This document shows, piece by piece, positions 47,023 to 57,849 of a stretch of 64,000 bases of DNA; the first letter of the stretch is position 1; each line of letters starts with the position of its first letter. Made by a program: the position numbers and the translations under genes. The notes under the pieces were generated by a model. It did no database searches. It was not told the origin of the DNA and saw nothing but the letters and a program-made list of their open reading frames with translations. Source of the stretch: Orobanche coerulescens (Eukaryota; Streptophyta; Magnoliopsida; Lamiales; Orobanchaceae); the NCBI GenBank assembly GCA_033398695.1, contig CM065819.1, forward strand, positions 7,985,501-8,049,500, given 5' to 3'.

Positions 47023-49305
47023 TGTAATACCCGGTTGTAATTCAGTCATTATCATTCAGTAATTTCATTCGGTGATTGTCACTCAGTGGATTTTCACTCA
47101 TTTATAATCATTCATCAATCATGTTCATTCACCCGTGTTCACCGTTCGGAGAAACTTCGAGTTGTGTATCGTTATTGTCTATTGTTTCAACTTTCCACAT
47201 ATGAGTTCGACTTTGTTAGATCACCATTAACTTTTGGTAACTCCAAAAATTCTGAATCTTTGCAATATTATAGAGCATCGAGTTAGCTTTCCAATGGTTC
47301 AAACGGTGAGTCAATTGGAGTCCGGACGAGAGAGTTATGGTCGTTTTAGCTCACCCGCTCATTTTTTCAGTTATTGGCCGATCACTGCCGACCGAACTCG
47401 GCCGTGTCGTCCGACACGGCCGTGCTGTACTCGTCCGGAAATGCCGAAGTCTCTGCCACAGGACTCGACCGTGTCGTCTGGCACGGCCGAGTCGAACTCT
47501 TCCGGATAAGCCAGAACCGACTGCCCAGATGCCCGACCGTGTTCCAGGACACGGTTGAGTCATTGCCGAAGCGCCGCAAACGTGTCAAGCGGACACGATC
47601 GAGTCCCTGCTGGCCAGTTGCGCGCCGCGGCCATGCCGATCGGCACGGGCCGTGTCCGACAGACCAGTCAACCCCTATAATTTCATTTTTTGAGCATTTC
47701 AGCTCATTCCTTCCATTTCTTCCACCTTCATACGAGAGAGAGAGGCTTGAGGGAGAGAATTCTCTTCACCTATCACTTGAGTGTGGTTTTTAATCATTTT
47801 CATTCGGTTGTGAAGCTCGGATCATCGATCTATCGCGTGTTCCTCGAATCATAGTGCTTGAATCTTCAAAGGTAATCTTCATCAAACCTCTTGGATTTTC
47901 GAATTGTGTTGAGATATGATGTTTTGGATGTTAAGATCATGTTGTATGAAGTGATATACGTATGATTATGGATATGTTCAATTATTCATTGGATTATTGA
48001 AGGATTATTCAAGAACACTTTGAATGTTGTGTTGGATTTGGGGGTTTTCGATTAATTGTTGTTGAAATCACGAATTTGGATATTCATAATGGATTATTGA
48101 TCGTATTGGAGATGTTTTGTTGGTTTGAAACACTTCTTGAGGATTTGGTGTTGGTATTTTGAAGTTTGGTTATAAACAATCGAAGTTGACCACAAAGTGT
48201 TCGATATAATGCCCCAATGAACTTGGTCTTATCGTACCGACGTTTTGAGTTCGTTATATTCGTGTTTGATGCGTATATTGAACGAATTGTTGCTAATTGT
48301 ATTTATTCAAGGTTGTTCGAGCGACCGATATCTCAATTTGGACGTTGTTCGTGGAAGTATAATTGTCACCGGCGTTGTGTAAGTTAATTCTTACTCGGTT
48401 AAAAGGATATTCATTCCCTTTGTTGTTGATCTTTCATAATCATAACTCATTCATCATTATATTAATCATATTGAGACTTGTAATTGTCGAATAATCACTT
48501 CATTAACGAGGAACGGCGGTTCCAATCATTTCATTGAAACTATCAATCACTTCGTTATCATTTCATCTCGGTGAGTCATTCTTAACTTTGTCAGATTCTT
48601 ATTATTCATTGATATTCATCATGGTCATTCTCGTTCATATGACCTTCCGGGTTCATATTGCGTGGCACGTTATGGCCATGTATTGGGAGTGATACATTGG
48701 ACTGTGCACACGGTAACAGATTACCTCCGTGAGACTAATTAGGTACAAGGACGGGTGTGTCCGGTCATTTGTCTTGTACACTTGCACAGAACACTACGGG
48801 CGTACTATGATACCCCTCTTCAGCGTAATTCATAACTAAGGATATTTCATAACTTCAGTTAAATCATGATTGTGTATTTTTCAACCCTTGAGGATTGTTG
48901 TTCTGTGTAACTGACCCCGTTGGGGGATTTTGTTTTCAGGTCACGGCAAGGCAAAGGCACGGGAAGAGCATGTTGGCGGCGACGAGTCCCAGTGATACTA
49001 GTAGGGGCCCCAGTCATTCCGTTTATTTCAGTCATTTCAGTCATTTCCGTCATTTGTATTTTCCACTGCAAATTCCGTTTCAGACGTTTGTTTATTCAGG
49101 GTGGTGTATTTTATCTTCACATAAAATATACTAGTATTCTGTGTTGTCGTGGTGTATTGTATTTAAACTCCTCATCGGAGTACTTGGTAATGTAATGTGG
49201 TTCGGTACTACAATTATATTACTTAATTCATCATTTTCATTTGCCTGGTGGGTCCCAGTCGGGGATTCACGGCACTGTAATATCCGTCTAGTTTGGGGTG
49301 TTACA
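47023..49305 (+). repeat. Element C LTR 3
   Basis: 2283 bases ending GGGGTGTTACA next to the right CACGC target copy. Lacks a short GGCCGGGTGCGG-type segment (near 48665) found in the other two. Confidence 0.95.
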
Positions 49306-49310
49306 CACGC

Positions 49311-49754
49311 TACCGGGCGTCTCAGCGTGCGCTAACTCCCAACATTAGCGTGCGCTAGGCTACGTAGCGTACGCTAATCCACCAATCCAGAGGACTGGAA
49401 TCAGCACTGCCACTCCCAGGGCTTGCCCTCTAGCGCGCTATTTAAAATCGTAGCGTGCGCTACTAAGTGACCCCTAGCGTGCGCTATGCAGAAAATATAG
49501 CGTGCGCTAGGTACGAGATATAAACGGTCCAAAACACCGGAATATGAACGAAACGTTAAACGGAACATCTCAAGACGCATCGAAACATAGAATGGATCCA
49601 CGGCAACCCGAAACAGCGGTTCCGCACAACAATAACGAGTCTCAGATCAATAGATGACGGGAAAGATACACTGTAAGGTACATGAGGGTCACTACGACCG
49701 AGAAATACTCCGAAAAGGAAATATACAAGGGGAAAGAAAAATGCGGATATTACA
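49311..49754 (-). repeat. Element B 3' LTR, second part
   Basis: Continuation of 24322-25909 after C; matches about 56322-56767. Carries more TAGCGTGCGCTA palindromes. Confidence 0.93.
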
Positions 49755-49767
49755 TTCTACCCCTCTA
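49755..49767 (-). promoter_or_regulatory. Element B polypurine tract
   Basis: On the minus strand AGAGGGGTAGAA directly precedes the 3' LTR, after the stop of the C-terminal domain. Confidence 0.8.
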
Positions 49768-49789
49768 AAAACAAGTTTCGTCCCGAAAC

Positions 49790-50092
49790 TTAAGAAACAA
49801 ACAACTCAGGGTACCTAGCACGCATGCTATCCTCGGTTTCCCAAGTTGCCTCCTCGACACCGTGTCTCGACCACTGCACCTTGACCAAAGGTATGGTCTT
49901 ATGCCTCAGTCGTTTCTCACGATGCTCCAAAATCTTCAAGGGACGCTCTTCGAAAGTAATATCCTCGGCGACATCAATCTCACCATAATCGATGACGTGA
50001 CTAGGATCCGGGACATATTTCCTCAACTGGGAAACATGAAAAATGCTATAAACATGACTCAAGGCTGGAGGTAACACCAAACGGTATGCCAA
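49790..50092 (-). pseudogene. Element B polyprotein C-terminal segment (chromodomain-like)
   Basis: A 100-residue frame starts MAYRLVLPPALSHVYS, contains [16 protein letters not shown] and ends [19 protein letters not shown] followed by ARYPELF, the chromodomain-type end of Tekay/Del elements. It is separated from the main frame (ending 50102) by a stop and phase change at about 50093-50101, so it is the tail of the same polyprotein. Confidence 0.88.
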
Positions 50093-50101
50093 CTCACCGA
50101 C

Positions 50102-53100
50102 TCACTCGAGAATCTCAAAGGGTCCAATAAATCTCGGACTCAACTTCCCCTTCTTCCCGAAATGAAAAACTCCCTTCGTCGGCGACACTTTTAGCAAAAC
50201 GTGGTCTCCCACCTGGAATTCCAAAGGTCGGCGACGGACGTCGGAATACGACTTCTGTCGACTCTGGGCAGTCAACATCCGTTCTCGAATTAATTCTATC
50301 TTCCGCCTCGTCTCTAAAACGACATCCGGCTCGGTCCCGACTAAATCGGACGTCTCATTCCAACAAATTGGTGATCGACATCGCCGCCCATAAAGTGACT
50401 CATACGGTGCCATCCGAATCGACGCGTGCCAACTATTGTTGTACGTGAATTCGATCAATGGCAAATGTTCCTCCCAATCGCTACTCCAATCGAGGGCACA
50501 AGCACGCAATATATCCTCGAATGTCTGGATAGTGCGTTCTGACTGTCCATCTGACTGGGGATGAAAAGAGGTACTCAAATGCAAACGGGTACCCAACGCC
50601 TTATGCACCGCCTGCCAAAAGTACGATACGAAACGGCCATCATGATCCGAAACAATAGACTTTGGAGTACCGTGAAGCCTCACAATCTGCGCGATAAACA
50701 GACGGGCTAACTTCTCTGGGCCCCAAGTGTCCTTGATGCCCAGAAAGTGTGCCGACTTAGTCAGACGATCTACAATCACCCAGACCATATTCATGCCCGA
50801 CCTCGATCTCGGCAAACTCGTAACGAAATTTATTGATATATCTTCCCATTTCCATTCAGGAACGGGAAGTGACTGCAATAACCCAGCCGGTCGCTGATGC
50901 TCGATTTTGACCTGCTGACAAGTCAAACATCTCGCTACAAACTGTGCGACCTCCTCCTTCATATCATTCCACCAGAAATTCCTTCTCAAGTCCTTGTACA
51001 TCTTACTCGAACCAGGATGAACGGAGTAAGGTGTAGCATGGGCCTCCCGCAAAATACTCTGTCTCAACTCTGAGTCGTTCGGCACACAAAGCCGACTCTG
51101 GAATCTCAAAATACCATCCTCGTGAATTACAAACCCAGGAGACATTCCCTTAAGAACGTTCTCTCGGATTTGAGTAATCATCGGATCCTCTAACTGCTTC
51201 AGCTTAATTTCATCGATCAAAGATGACGAAATCTCTAAAGCACAAAGTTGCCCGATAGCTCCAGGCAACAAAACCTCAATATCTAACTCGATCAAAGCCC
51301 TCCGAAGCTCAGACTGAGATGTAAGGATCTCAAGCATTCGCAACGCCACCGGTTTCCGACTCAAGGCGTCAGCCACGACGTTCGCCTTGCCCGGATGATA
51401 AAGGATTTCGAGGTCATAATCCTTAATCAGCTCTAACCACCTCCTCTGCCTCATATTCAACTCCCGCTGAGTAAATATGTATTTCAGACTTTTATGATCG
51501 GTAAAAATCTGACATGCAGAGCCGAAAGGATAGTGACGCCAAATCTTTAGCGCAAAAACGACTGCCGCTAACTCCAAATCATGAGTAGGGTAGTTCAGCT
51601 CATACGGCCTCAACTGTCTCGATGCATAGGCAATGGTCTTGCCGTGCTGCATCAATACGCACCCAAGACCCTGACCCGAAGCATCGCTATAAACGGTAAA
51701 ACCCTCGTTGCCACATGGCAACGCCAAAATCGGGGCTGAAGTCAAACGTCTCTTCAGTTCCTCAAAACTCGACTGCCTCTCGTCATTCCAGATGAACTTC
51801 TCGGATTTCTGGAGCAACTGCGTAAGTGGCCGAGCTAGTTTCGAGAAACCACGGAGCTCCTTCACATTCTTGGGCGGTGCCCAATCCAACACTGCCTCAA
51901 TCTTCTGCGGATCCACACGAACCCCCTCAGCTGAAATCACGTGACCTAAAAACATCACTTCCTTCAGCCAGAACTCACATTTCGAGAACTTTGCATAGAG
52001 TTGCTCGGTCCTCAAAATGTCTAATACTACCCGCAAATGATGGGCATGCTCTTCCTCATTCCTCGAATAAATAAGAATATCATCAATGAAGACGACGACA
52101 CACTTATCCAAATACTCGATAAAGACTTTGTTCATCAACTGCATGAACACCGCCGGCGCATTAGTTAACCCGAAAGGCATAACTACGAACTCATAATGTC
52201 CGTATCTCGTCCGAAAAGTTGTTTTCGGCACATCGGACTCTCTCACCCGGAGCTGATAGTACCCCGATTTCAAATCAATTTTCGAGAACACCGCAGCTCC
52301 CTGCAACTGATCGAACAAGTCATCAATTCTCGGCAAAGGATACTTGTTCTTGATGGTCACCTTATTTAGTTCGCGATAGTCGATACACAAACGTAGTGAA
52401 CCATCCTTCTTCCGCACAAACAGGACCGGTGCGCCCCATGGCGAGGCGCTCGGTCGAACATACCCCGACTCAAGAAGCTCACTCAACTGCTTCTTCAACT
52501 CGGACATCTCTGATGGTGCCATACGATACGGCGCCTTCGAAATAGGAGTCGCGCCCGGCTCTAACTCTATAGCAAACTCGACCTCACGATCCGGTGGCAA
52601 TCCCGGTAACTCGTCAGGAAATACATCAGGAAATTCATTAACGATTGGAATCGAAGACAGCTCACCTCCACTACTCTCTGCCTTCAAGGCATAGCACCAA
52701 TAACCAGTACAACCCTTTCGCAGGAGTCTCATTGCCTTCAAGGCATTAATAACGAACTTCTGGTTTCCCCTCTTTCGCCCCGCAAAAGAGTGCTCGGTGC
52801 CGTCCTCGGCTAACATAGTGATGATTCTCGTGCAGTAATTCATGATCGCACCATGCCGCTCGAGCCAATCATCCCCAAGAATCAAATCTTCACCCTCGAT
52901 ACCCACAACAATAAGATTAGAGGGCCAAGTCTTATCACAAATAAGCACAGAACAGTCTCGAACCTCCTGATCTCCAACGATCCTATCACCGCTAGGAAGC
53001 TTAACGATGAAGGGTTCACAAGGCATCAAACAGTCGAGACTCAAACGGCACACACAATCCCAATATATGAACGAATGCGTAGCACCGGAATCAAAAAGCA

Positions 53101-53647
53101 CACTGACAGGATGAGAAAGAATATGAACGGTACCTGTCGCCACAGTAGCTGCTGGGTCATCGGCTTTCCGCATCTCATAAACCCGCGGATGGGAGGAGCC
53201 GACACTAGAAGCTCCCCCTCTGGCGGTCTGACCCCGACCTCTCCCTCGACTGGCACTCGGTGGGGACTGATAAGCGAACGATCCTTGATTCACACTCGGT
53301 TCCCTAGGCGCTGGAATGGAAGTCCGGGCACCCACGATTCTCTCCCTCTCGGCACAGAAAGCCGCCTTGTGGCCCGGTTGGCGACACTGATTACATGTCA
53401 ACAAAGGACTCGGACAATTACGACTGATGTGGCCTGGCTGTCCACAGTTAAAACACTTCACTTCCCGAGAAGGGGCACTGGCAGCCCTACGGGGAAACCC
53501 AGTAGATCGAGCTGGGCCACCACCGACAGAAAAATTAGCAGACTGGAATATATGCTGACCCCCACCTTTGTGGCCCGAAAAATTCTCGGCGGACTTCTGC
53601 TTCTTGCTCTCGCGGGCCGCCTCACTCGCCATCACAGACATAAGCAA
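50102..53647 (-). CDS. Element B Gag C-terminus and Pol (protease, RT, RNase H, integrase)
   Basis: 1181 open residues. CCHC knuckles are at about 65-78 ([14 protein letters not shown]) and 85-98 ([14 protein letters not shown]). Protease [11 protein letters not shown] is near 186. RT runs from about 350, with [13 protein letters not shown] and [13 protein letters not shown] (catalytic DD near 519). RNase H includes [12 protein letters not shown] and [17 protein letters not shown]. Integrase has its zinc region (CLTCQQVK) and a core with IVSDHDG and [17 protein letters not shown]. Lesions: about 14 residues are missing after ELRGF near 51845. The first integrase catalytic Asp is Asn (EDISINFV, codon 50828-50830). 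The order RT-RNaseH-IN defines Ty3/gypsy. The frame begins inside gag after a frameshift near 53640. Confidence 0.95.
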   Translation of the reverse strand: MLMSVMASEAARESKKQKSAENFSGHKGGGQHIFQSANFSVGGGPARSTGFPRRAASAPSREVKCFNCGQPGHISRNCPSPLLTCNQCRQPGHKAAFCAERERIVGARTSIPAPREPSVNQGSFAYQSPPSASRGRGRGQTARGGASSVGSSHPRVYEMRKADDPAATVATGTVHILSHPVSVLFDSGATHSFIYWDCVCRLSLDCLMPCEPFIVKLPSGDRIVGDQEVRDCSVLICDKTWPSNLIVVGIEGEDLILGDDWLERHGAIMNYCTRIITMLAEDGTEHSFAGRKRGNQKFVINALKAMRLLRKGCTGYWCYALKAESSGGELSSIPIVNEFPDVFPDELPGLPPDREVEFAIELEPGATPISKAPYRMAPSEMSELKKQLSELLESGYVRPSASPWGAPVLFVRKKDGSLRLCIDYRELNKVTIKNKYPLPRIDDLFDQLQGAAVFSKIDLKSGYYQLRVRESDVPKTTFRTRYGHYEFVVMPFGLTNAPAVFMQLMNKVFIEYLDKCVVVFIDDILIYSRNEEEHAHHLRVVLDILRTEQLYAKFSKCEFWLKEVMFLGHVISAEGVRVDPQKIEAVLDWAPPKNVKELRGFSKLARPLTQLLQKSEKFIWNDERQSSFEELKRRLTSAPILALPCGNEGFTVYSDASGQGLGCVLMQHGKTIAYASRQLRPYELNYPTHDLELAAVVFALKIWRHYPFGSACQIFTDHKSLKYIFTQRELNMRQRRWLELIKDYDLEILYHPGKANVVADALSRKPVALRMLEILTSQSELRRALIELDIEVLLPGAIGQLCALEISSSLIDEIKLKQLEDPMITQIRENVLKGMSPGFVIHEDGILRFQSRLCVPNDSELRQSILREAHATPYSVHPGSSKMYKDLRRNFWWNDMKEEVAQFVARCLTCQQVKIEHQRPAGLLQSLPVPEWKWEDISINFVTSLPRSRSGMNMVWVIVDRLTKSAHFLGIKDTWGPEKLARLFIAQIVRLHGTPKSIVSDHDGRFVSYFWQAVHKALGTRLHLSTSFHPQSDGQSERTIQTFEDILRACALDWSSDWEEHLPLIEFTYNNSWHASIRMAPYESLYGRRCRSPICWNETSDLVGTEPDVVLETRRKIELIRERMLTAQSRQKSYSDVRRRPLEFQVGDHVLLKVSPTKGVFHFGKKGKLSPRFIGPFEILE

Positions 53648-54107
53648 GGGCCCTACTATGATAATCCTTCAAGGTAGTACAGACGAGCCCCGACATATAG
53701 TCCCGAATCGACAACTTCATCCGTCTGGAGAAATGGAAAATTTTGTCGCTCTCCTCGACAACTTGGGTCTTCACATAACCCAACTCCTTGTTAAAATCAG
53801 CAATAGCTTGAGATACGGGGATATCCCGCGGTTGAGCATCATAAAAAGCATGTACCCGAGCCTGTCTGACCGGCCACGGGCAATATTCAGTCTCCATCAA
53901 TTCTTGAAACTCAGCCCACGAAGCAGCATGATCTTTGGGCCCAACGGCCTCCCACCAGTCCGTAGCGTCCCCTGTGAGAAAGTATTGAGCAATAGGGACT
54001 TTACGGTCCTCGGGACAGTTAGTGGCAATGAAGACCTTAGATATCTCCTTGATCCACCCTTCCCATCCAATCGGGTCTGAAGCTCCCGAAAACTGAGGAG
54101 GATGCAT
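53622..54107 (-). pseudogene. Element B gag, capsid domain
   Basis: A 161-residue frame starts MHPPQFSGASDPIGWEGWI and includes the Retrotrans_gag motifs IAQYFLTGDATDWWEAVG and AEFQELMETEYCPW. It breaks near 53640 where the long Gag-Pol frame takes over, and near 54120 at its N-terminal side. It is one part of a single gag split by frameshifts. Confidence 0.88.
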
Positions 54108-54125
54108 CTTGATAACGTCTTGGAG

Positions 54126-54392
54126 CTAACGATCCGCTCCGCCCCGATTAGCGTGGGCCTGATCCGGGTTCTGAACCGCCTGAGCTATCGCCGCCATTTG
54201 GTTCACCATTTGCTGCATAACGGCCGCAATACCAAGGTCGGCACGCTCCTGAGAAGAAGCATGGCTATGACGATCGCCGGTACTTCCAGCTCCTGAAGAC
54301 TGCGACGTGGCCGCCCCACCGGCTGCCCCACGTCCTCGGCCGCGTCCACGACCACGTCCACGACCACGGCCTCTTCCAGCATCCATACTGAT
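54126..54392 (-). pseudogene. Element B gag N-terminus (Arg/Gly-rich)
   Basis: The likely start is MDAGRGRGRGRG at about 54385 (54473 is an upstream in-frame alternative), an Arg-Gly run followed by a Ser/Ala-rich stretch and VMQQMVNQMAAIAQAVQ. The same Arg/Gly opening is seen in the gags of A and C. The frame breaks near 54126. Confidence 0.8.
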
Positions 54393-54607
54393 GTTAAATA
54401 AGTAGCAAAAGCCATACGATGGTAAGTACAAGAAAAGGACAATCACAAGTCGAGAATCAAAGGTACGATACAAGGAAATAAGGAACAGAGGAAGGGAAAC
54501 TTACAGACACTGGTAGTACCGGAATCATGGCAGCGTGACGATGATGTGCAAAACAAAACACCACAAGACCCAATAAACCGACAAGCCTAGGTATCCATAA
54601 ACCTAGA

Positions 54608-54619
54608 GCTCTGATACCA
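54608..54619 (-). promoter_or_regulatory. Element B primer-binding site (tRNA-iMet)
   Basis: On the minus strand TGGTATCAGAGC, five bases after the 5' LTR, a perfect 12-base initiator tRNA-Met complement. Confidence 0.92.
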
Positions 54620-54624
54620 TTTTC

Positions 54625-56767
54625 TGTAACACCCTCAAGATATTCGAGGTATATTACAGCACCGTGAATCCCTATATGGGACCCACCAGGCTGAACAGCA
54701 CCATACTCATCGACTCACAGAAACGACAAAATAACACCACGTCATAAAGACGCAAAACAGAATAATCCACCCGGTTCAACCGGTCAAACATAACATCATC
54801 ATCCAACACAAACATAATAGGCAACAATACAATCCAGACGAACAAGAACTCTTAAGTACTCGAGTACTACTATTAGTTCAAAGACCACAAAAGATGAAAA
54901 GATAAAAGACACTAAGACGTCACTCGTGCCCAATCATCACGCACGACCATCATCCGTGTACTGGTCCAGCGCCCGCTCGTCTCGATGAACGACACGAAAT
55001 TCATAAAAGCGAATTTCCCCAAAGCGGGTCCCGGAGGGTTAGCAATTACGCTAGTACAAGTAACCAAATGAACGACTTACATCTTACACATATAGTAAAT
55101 ACATGCAATCAAGAAAACATAGTTCCAAAACACTCATTTCCGGAAATGCCATAATCAAATCACATTTGTAAAATTGCACCACAATTAACCGTGGATCCAC
55201 CCCTCTGTGGACCCCTACCGAGACCCCGTCGGATCTAACCCGTAGTGGTTAAATGCAAGCTCGCGGATCCACCCCTCCGTGGACCCCTACCGAGACCCCG
55301 TCGGATCTAACCCATAGTGAGCATACACACACACACACACAAGTCTCATGCAATACTACTACGTTAAGATTGTAAGTTCATAAGGATACTTGCCTCGATT
55401 AATAGACGGTGACACGAACGGAACGGAAGAATCAAGCACGACCGCGAGGAACCGACGAATGAACCTAACGATTCGAATAACACAATCACAACCACTCCTA
55501 AACGATTACAGAAATGGAATACACCCGAAAACCCGCCTACGATTCATGTATATTCGTACAAAAATAACAACGAGGGCGGACCACAACCAAACCCTCTCAA
55601 TTTCGCAAAACCATGAAAATATACCATGAATCCGTAGGAAAACTAATTATACCAACAAGATTAATCATATTCATCATGAATCCACCAACAAAACGGAACG
55701 GATCGGAAGAAAATCTCAAAACCCCCAAATCGCCCAAAAGTAGGGTTCTAAGAGATTTACCTTGGATTAGGATGAAAGATTCGTGTTGATGTTGATATAA
55801 TACACCAAGAACTTAGGGAAGATGTTGGATGAGATGATTGGAGGAAGAAATCGCCAAGAATCGCCCGAAATCGCCACAGCCGCGGAAAGGAGGAGGAAAT
55901 GGAAATAATACGCTCATCTCGGTCAACTCCCTGGTTTATATAGCCAGGGAGTGTTAGCGCGCGCTAATCCTCAAGGTTAGCATGCGCTAACGGGATAAAA
56001 ATACAGACCAAACAGTTAGTGTTCAGTCCAGTAGCCAGACTTCTGGACGTTAGCGTGCGCTACTCCAAATGTAGCGTGCGCTAATAACCTATCGGTAGCG
56101 CGCGCTATCAACCAATAGCGTGCGCTACCTGGACATCAGCCGAGTCTAGAAGCAACTGTCAGTACACACCTGATCCGATTAGCGCGCGCTATCGACCAAA
56201 CATAGCGTGTGCTAAAGTGTATCGGTAGCGCGCGCTATCGACCAATAGCATGCGCTACCTGGGCATCAGTAGCGTCCAGTGGCAAACTGTCCAGTACTGG
56301 ACATCCACACTAGCGTACGCTACCAGGCGTCTCAGCGTGCGCTAACTCCCAACATTAGCGTGCGCTAGGCTACGTAGCGTACGCTAATCCACCGATCCGC
56401 AGGATGGAATCGCTCTTGCCACTCCCGTGGCTTGCCTCTAGCGCGCGCTTCTGAAAGCGATCGTAGCGTGCGCTACTAAGTGACCCCTAGCGTGCGCTAT
56501 GCAGAAAATATAGCGTGCGCTAGGTACGAGATATAAACGGTCCACAACACCGGAATATGAATGAAACGTTAAACGGAATATCTCAAGACACATCGAAACA
56601 TAGAATGGATCCATGGAAACCTGAAACAGCGGTTCCGCACAACAATAACGAGTCTCAGATCAATAGATGACGGGAAAGATACACTGTAAGGTACATGAGG
56701 GTCACTACGACCGAGAAATACACCGAAAAGGAAAAATACAAGGGGAAAGAAAAATGCGGATATTACA
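54625..56767 (-). repeat. Element B 5' LTR
   Basis: 2143 bases. The minus-strand TATA box (TTTATATA at 55935-55942) is followed on the U3 side by about 18 palindromes. It has an extra block (about 56092-56220) not in the 3' LTR. Confidence 0.95.
55935..56524 (-). promoter_or_regulatory. Element B U3 (5' LTR): about 18 TAGCGYRCGCTA palindromes and TATA box
   Basis: TAGCGCGCGCTA, TAGCGTGCGCTA and TAGCGTACGCTA variants occur at about 55955, 56050, 56070, 56095, 56116, 56179, 56226, 56311, 56356, 56375, 56463, 56487 and 56510, with further degenerate copies between. All lie on the upstream side of the minus-strand TATATAAA. Confidence 0.6.
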
Positions 56768-56772
56768 GTATT

Positions 56773-57388
56773 GTTGTGTTCTGTATTGATGATTCGCCGT
56801 TGGGCACTTGTGTTCTAACCTGTTGAGCAGGTATTGATCGTATGTCGTGGGCATAGTATTCCACGAATGCTCGATTATTACTTTGGTTTGTGAGCCTCTC
56901 GTATTACCATTACTATACTATTCATTCTGCCCTTTGGATGCATATCATGTTGTACATGTATTTGATAATCATTATCCGGATGACTGACCCCGTGGGGGCG
57001 GAACATGTTTTCATGTTTTAGGTGTTTGCGAGGAGAGAGTTGAGATACAGGGGCATGACAGTGGCGACGAGGCATTCGAGCGATACTAGTCCGAGATGTT
57101 TTGGTGTTCATATCAGTCAGACAGTTGGAGTACTCCAGTTTTGTTCAGTCTTTGTCATTTTGTATTATCCGAGCAAGGCTCGTGGATGTTGTTGTATCTT
57201 ATTTTGGCCATGTAGGCCCACTGTTGTCATTGAAATTCCATATCGGAATATTATGTTGGATGTCAGTGTAGGAATTGTGATTCCCCTTTTGGTCAGTTAA
57301 TTGTATTTTTGGTCGTGTTAGCCTGGTGGATCTCCTGGTGTGGGGTCCACGGCGCTGTAATGACCCAATGGGATTTGGGGGTGTTACA
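56773..57388 (+). repeat. Element A 5' LTR, second part
   Basis: Resumes after B and matches about 63118-63735. Includes the CCCC-GT-GGGGG block (56984-57024) and ends GGGGGTGTTACA. Confidence 0.95.
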
Positions 57389-57393
57389 GAAGA

Positions 57394-57405
57394 TGGTATC
57401 AGAGA
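57394..57405 (+). promoter_or_regulatory. Element A primer-binding site (tRNA-iMet)
   Basis: TGGTATCAGAGA, five bases after the LTR; eleven of twelve bases match the initiator tRNA-Met complement. Confidence 0.85.
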
Positions 57406-57849
57406 CATTGGGTTGTGAGATACCCTGATATGTGAGTTATGTGGTTCTACCGACGCGGTAGTAGTGGTGTCGAGTTATGACAATGCAGACGATCGGGCTT
57501 TGTGAGTCGTGGTAGTTGAACGACTGTATGAGTCATTCTTTCATCGAGTCGTCGTCAGTGAAGACTAGTATCGCAAGACCTCGAAGCTTCGTATGACCTG
57601 TGTAAGGACTCGATTCTCTTTTATGTTCATACATTCATTATGCCATTGATTATACATGTTTTGTTGAAACCCGTATGTAATATTGTGTTACGACCCATTC
57701 ATGATTATTTGCTATGGGGCGTGTTGGCTCAGTATTGACTATAATTAGCATGTTTGAAGTGATTGTTTATTTTTTGAGTATGTATACTCGTGTTTGGCTA
57801 TTGACTTAGCATTGTGGATTGGCCATTGAGGCATAATTGAGCCTTGTTC

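Larger units (their letters stand above)
25910..49305 (+). mobile_element. Element C: tandem LTR-int-LTR-int-LTR array, Tekay/Del-type
   Basis: Three LTRs (25910-28214, 32752-35065, 47023-49305), each TGTAATACCC to GTGTTACA, alternate with two interiors that carry the same deletions of gag-pol. One pair of target duplications, CACGC (25905-25909, 49306-49310), flanks the whole array. Element D interrupts the second interior. A single insertion later expanded by unequal recombination between LTRs is the simplest reading. Confidence 0.92.
24322..56767 (-). mobile_element. Element B: Tekay/Del chromovirus (Ty3/gypsy), nearly complete
   Basis: On the plus strand LTRs run TGTAACACC to ATTACA. The 5' LTR is 54625-56767. 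The 3' LTR is 24322-25909 plus 49311-49754, split by element C. Target duplications GTATT flank it (24317-24321, 56768-56772). The interior encodes gag, protease, RT, RNase H, integrase and a C-terminal chromodomain-like tail on the minus strand. It inserted into A's 5' LTR. Confidence 0.93.

Noticed and set aside
52853..53677. Long 274-residue plus-strand open frame
   Set aside because: It lies antisense to element B's well-conserved gag-pol frame and has no family features; it is a shadow of that gene.
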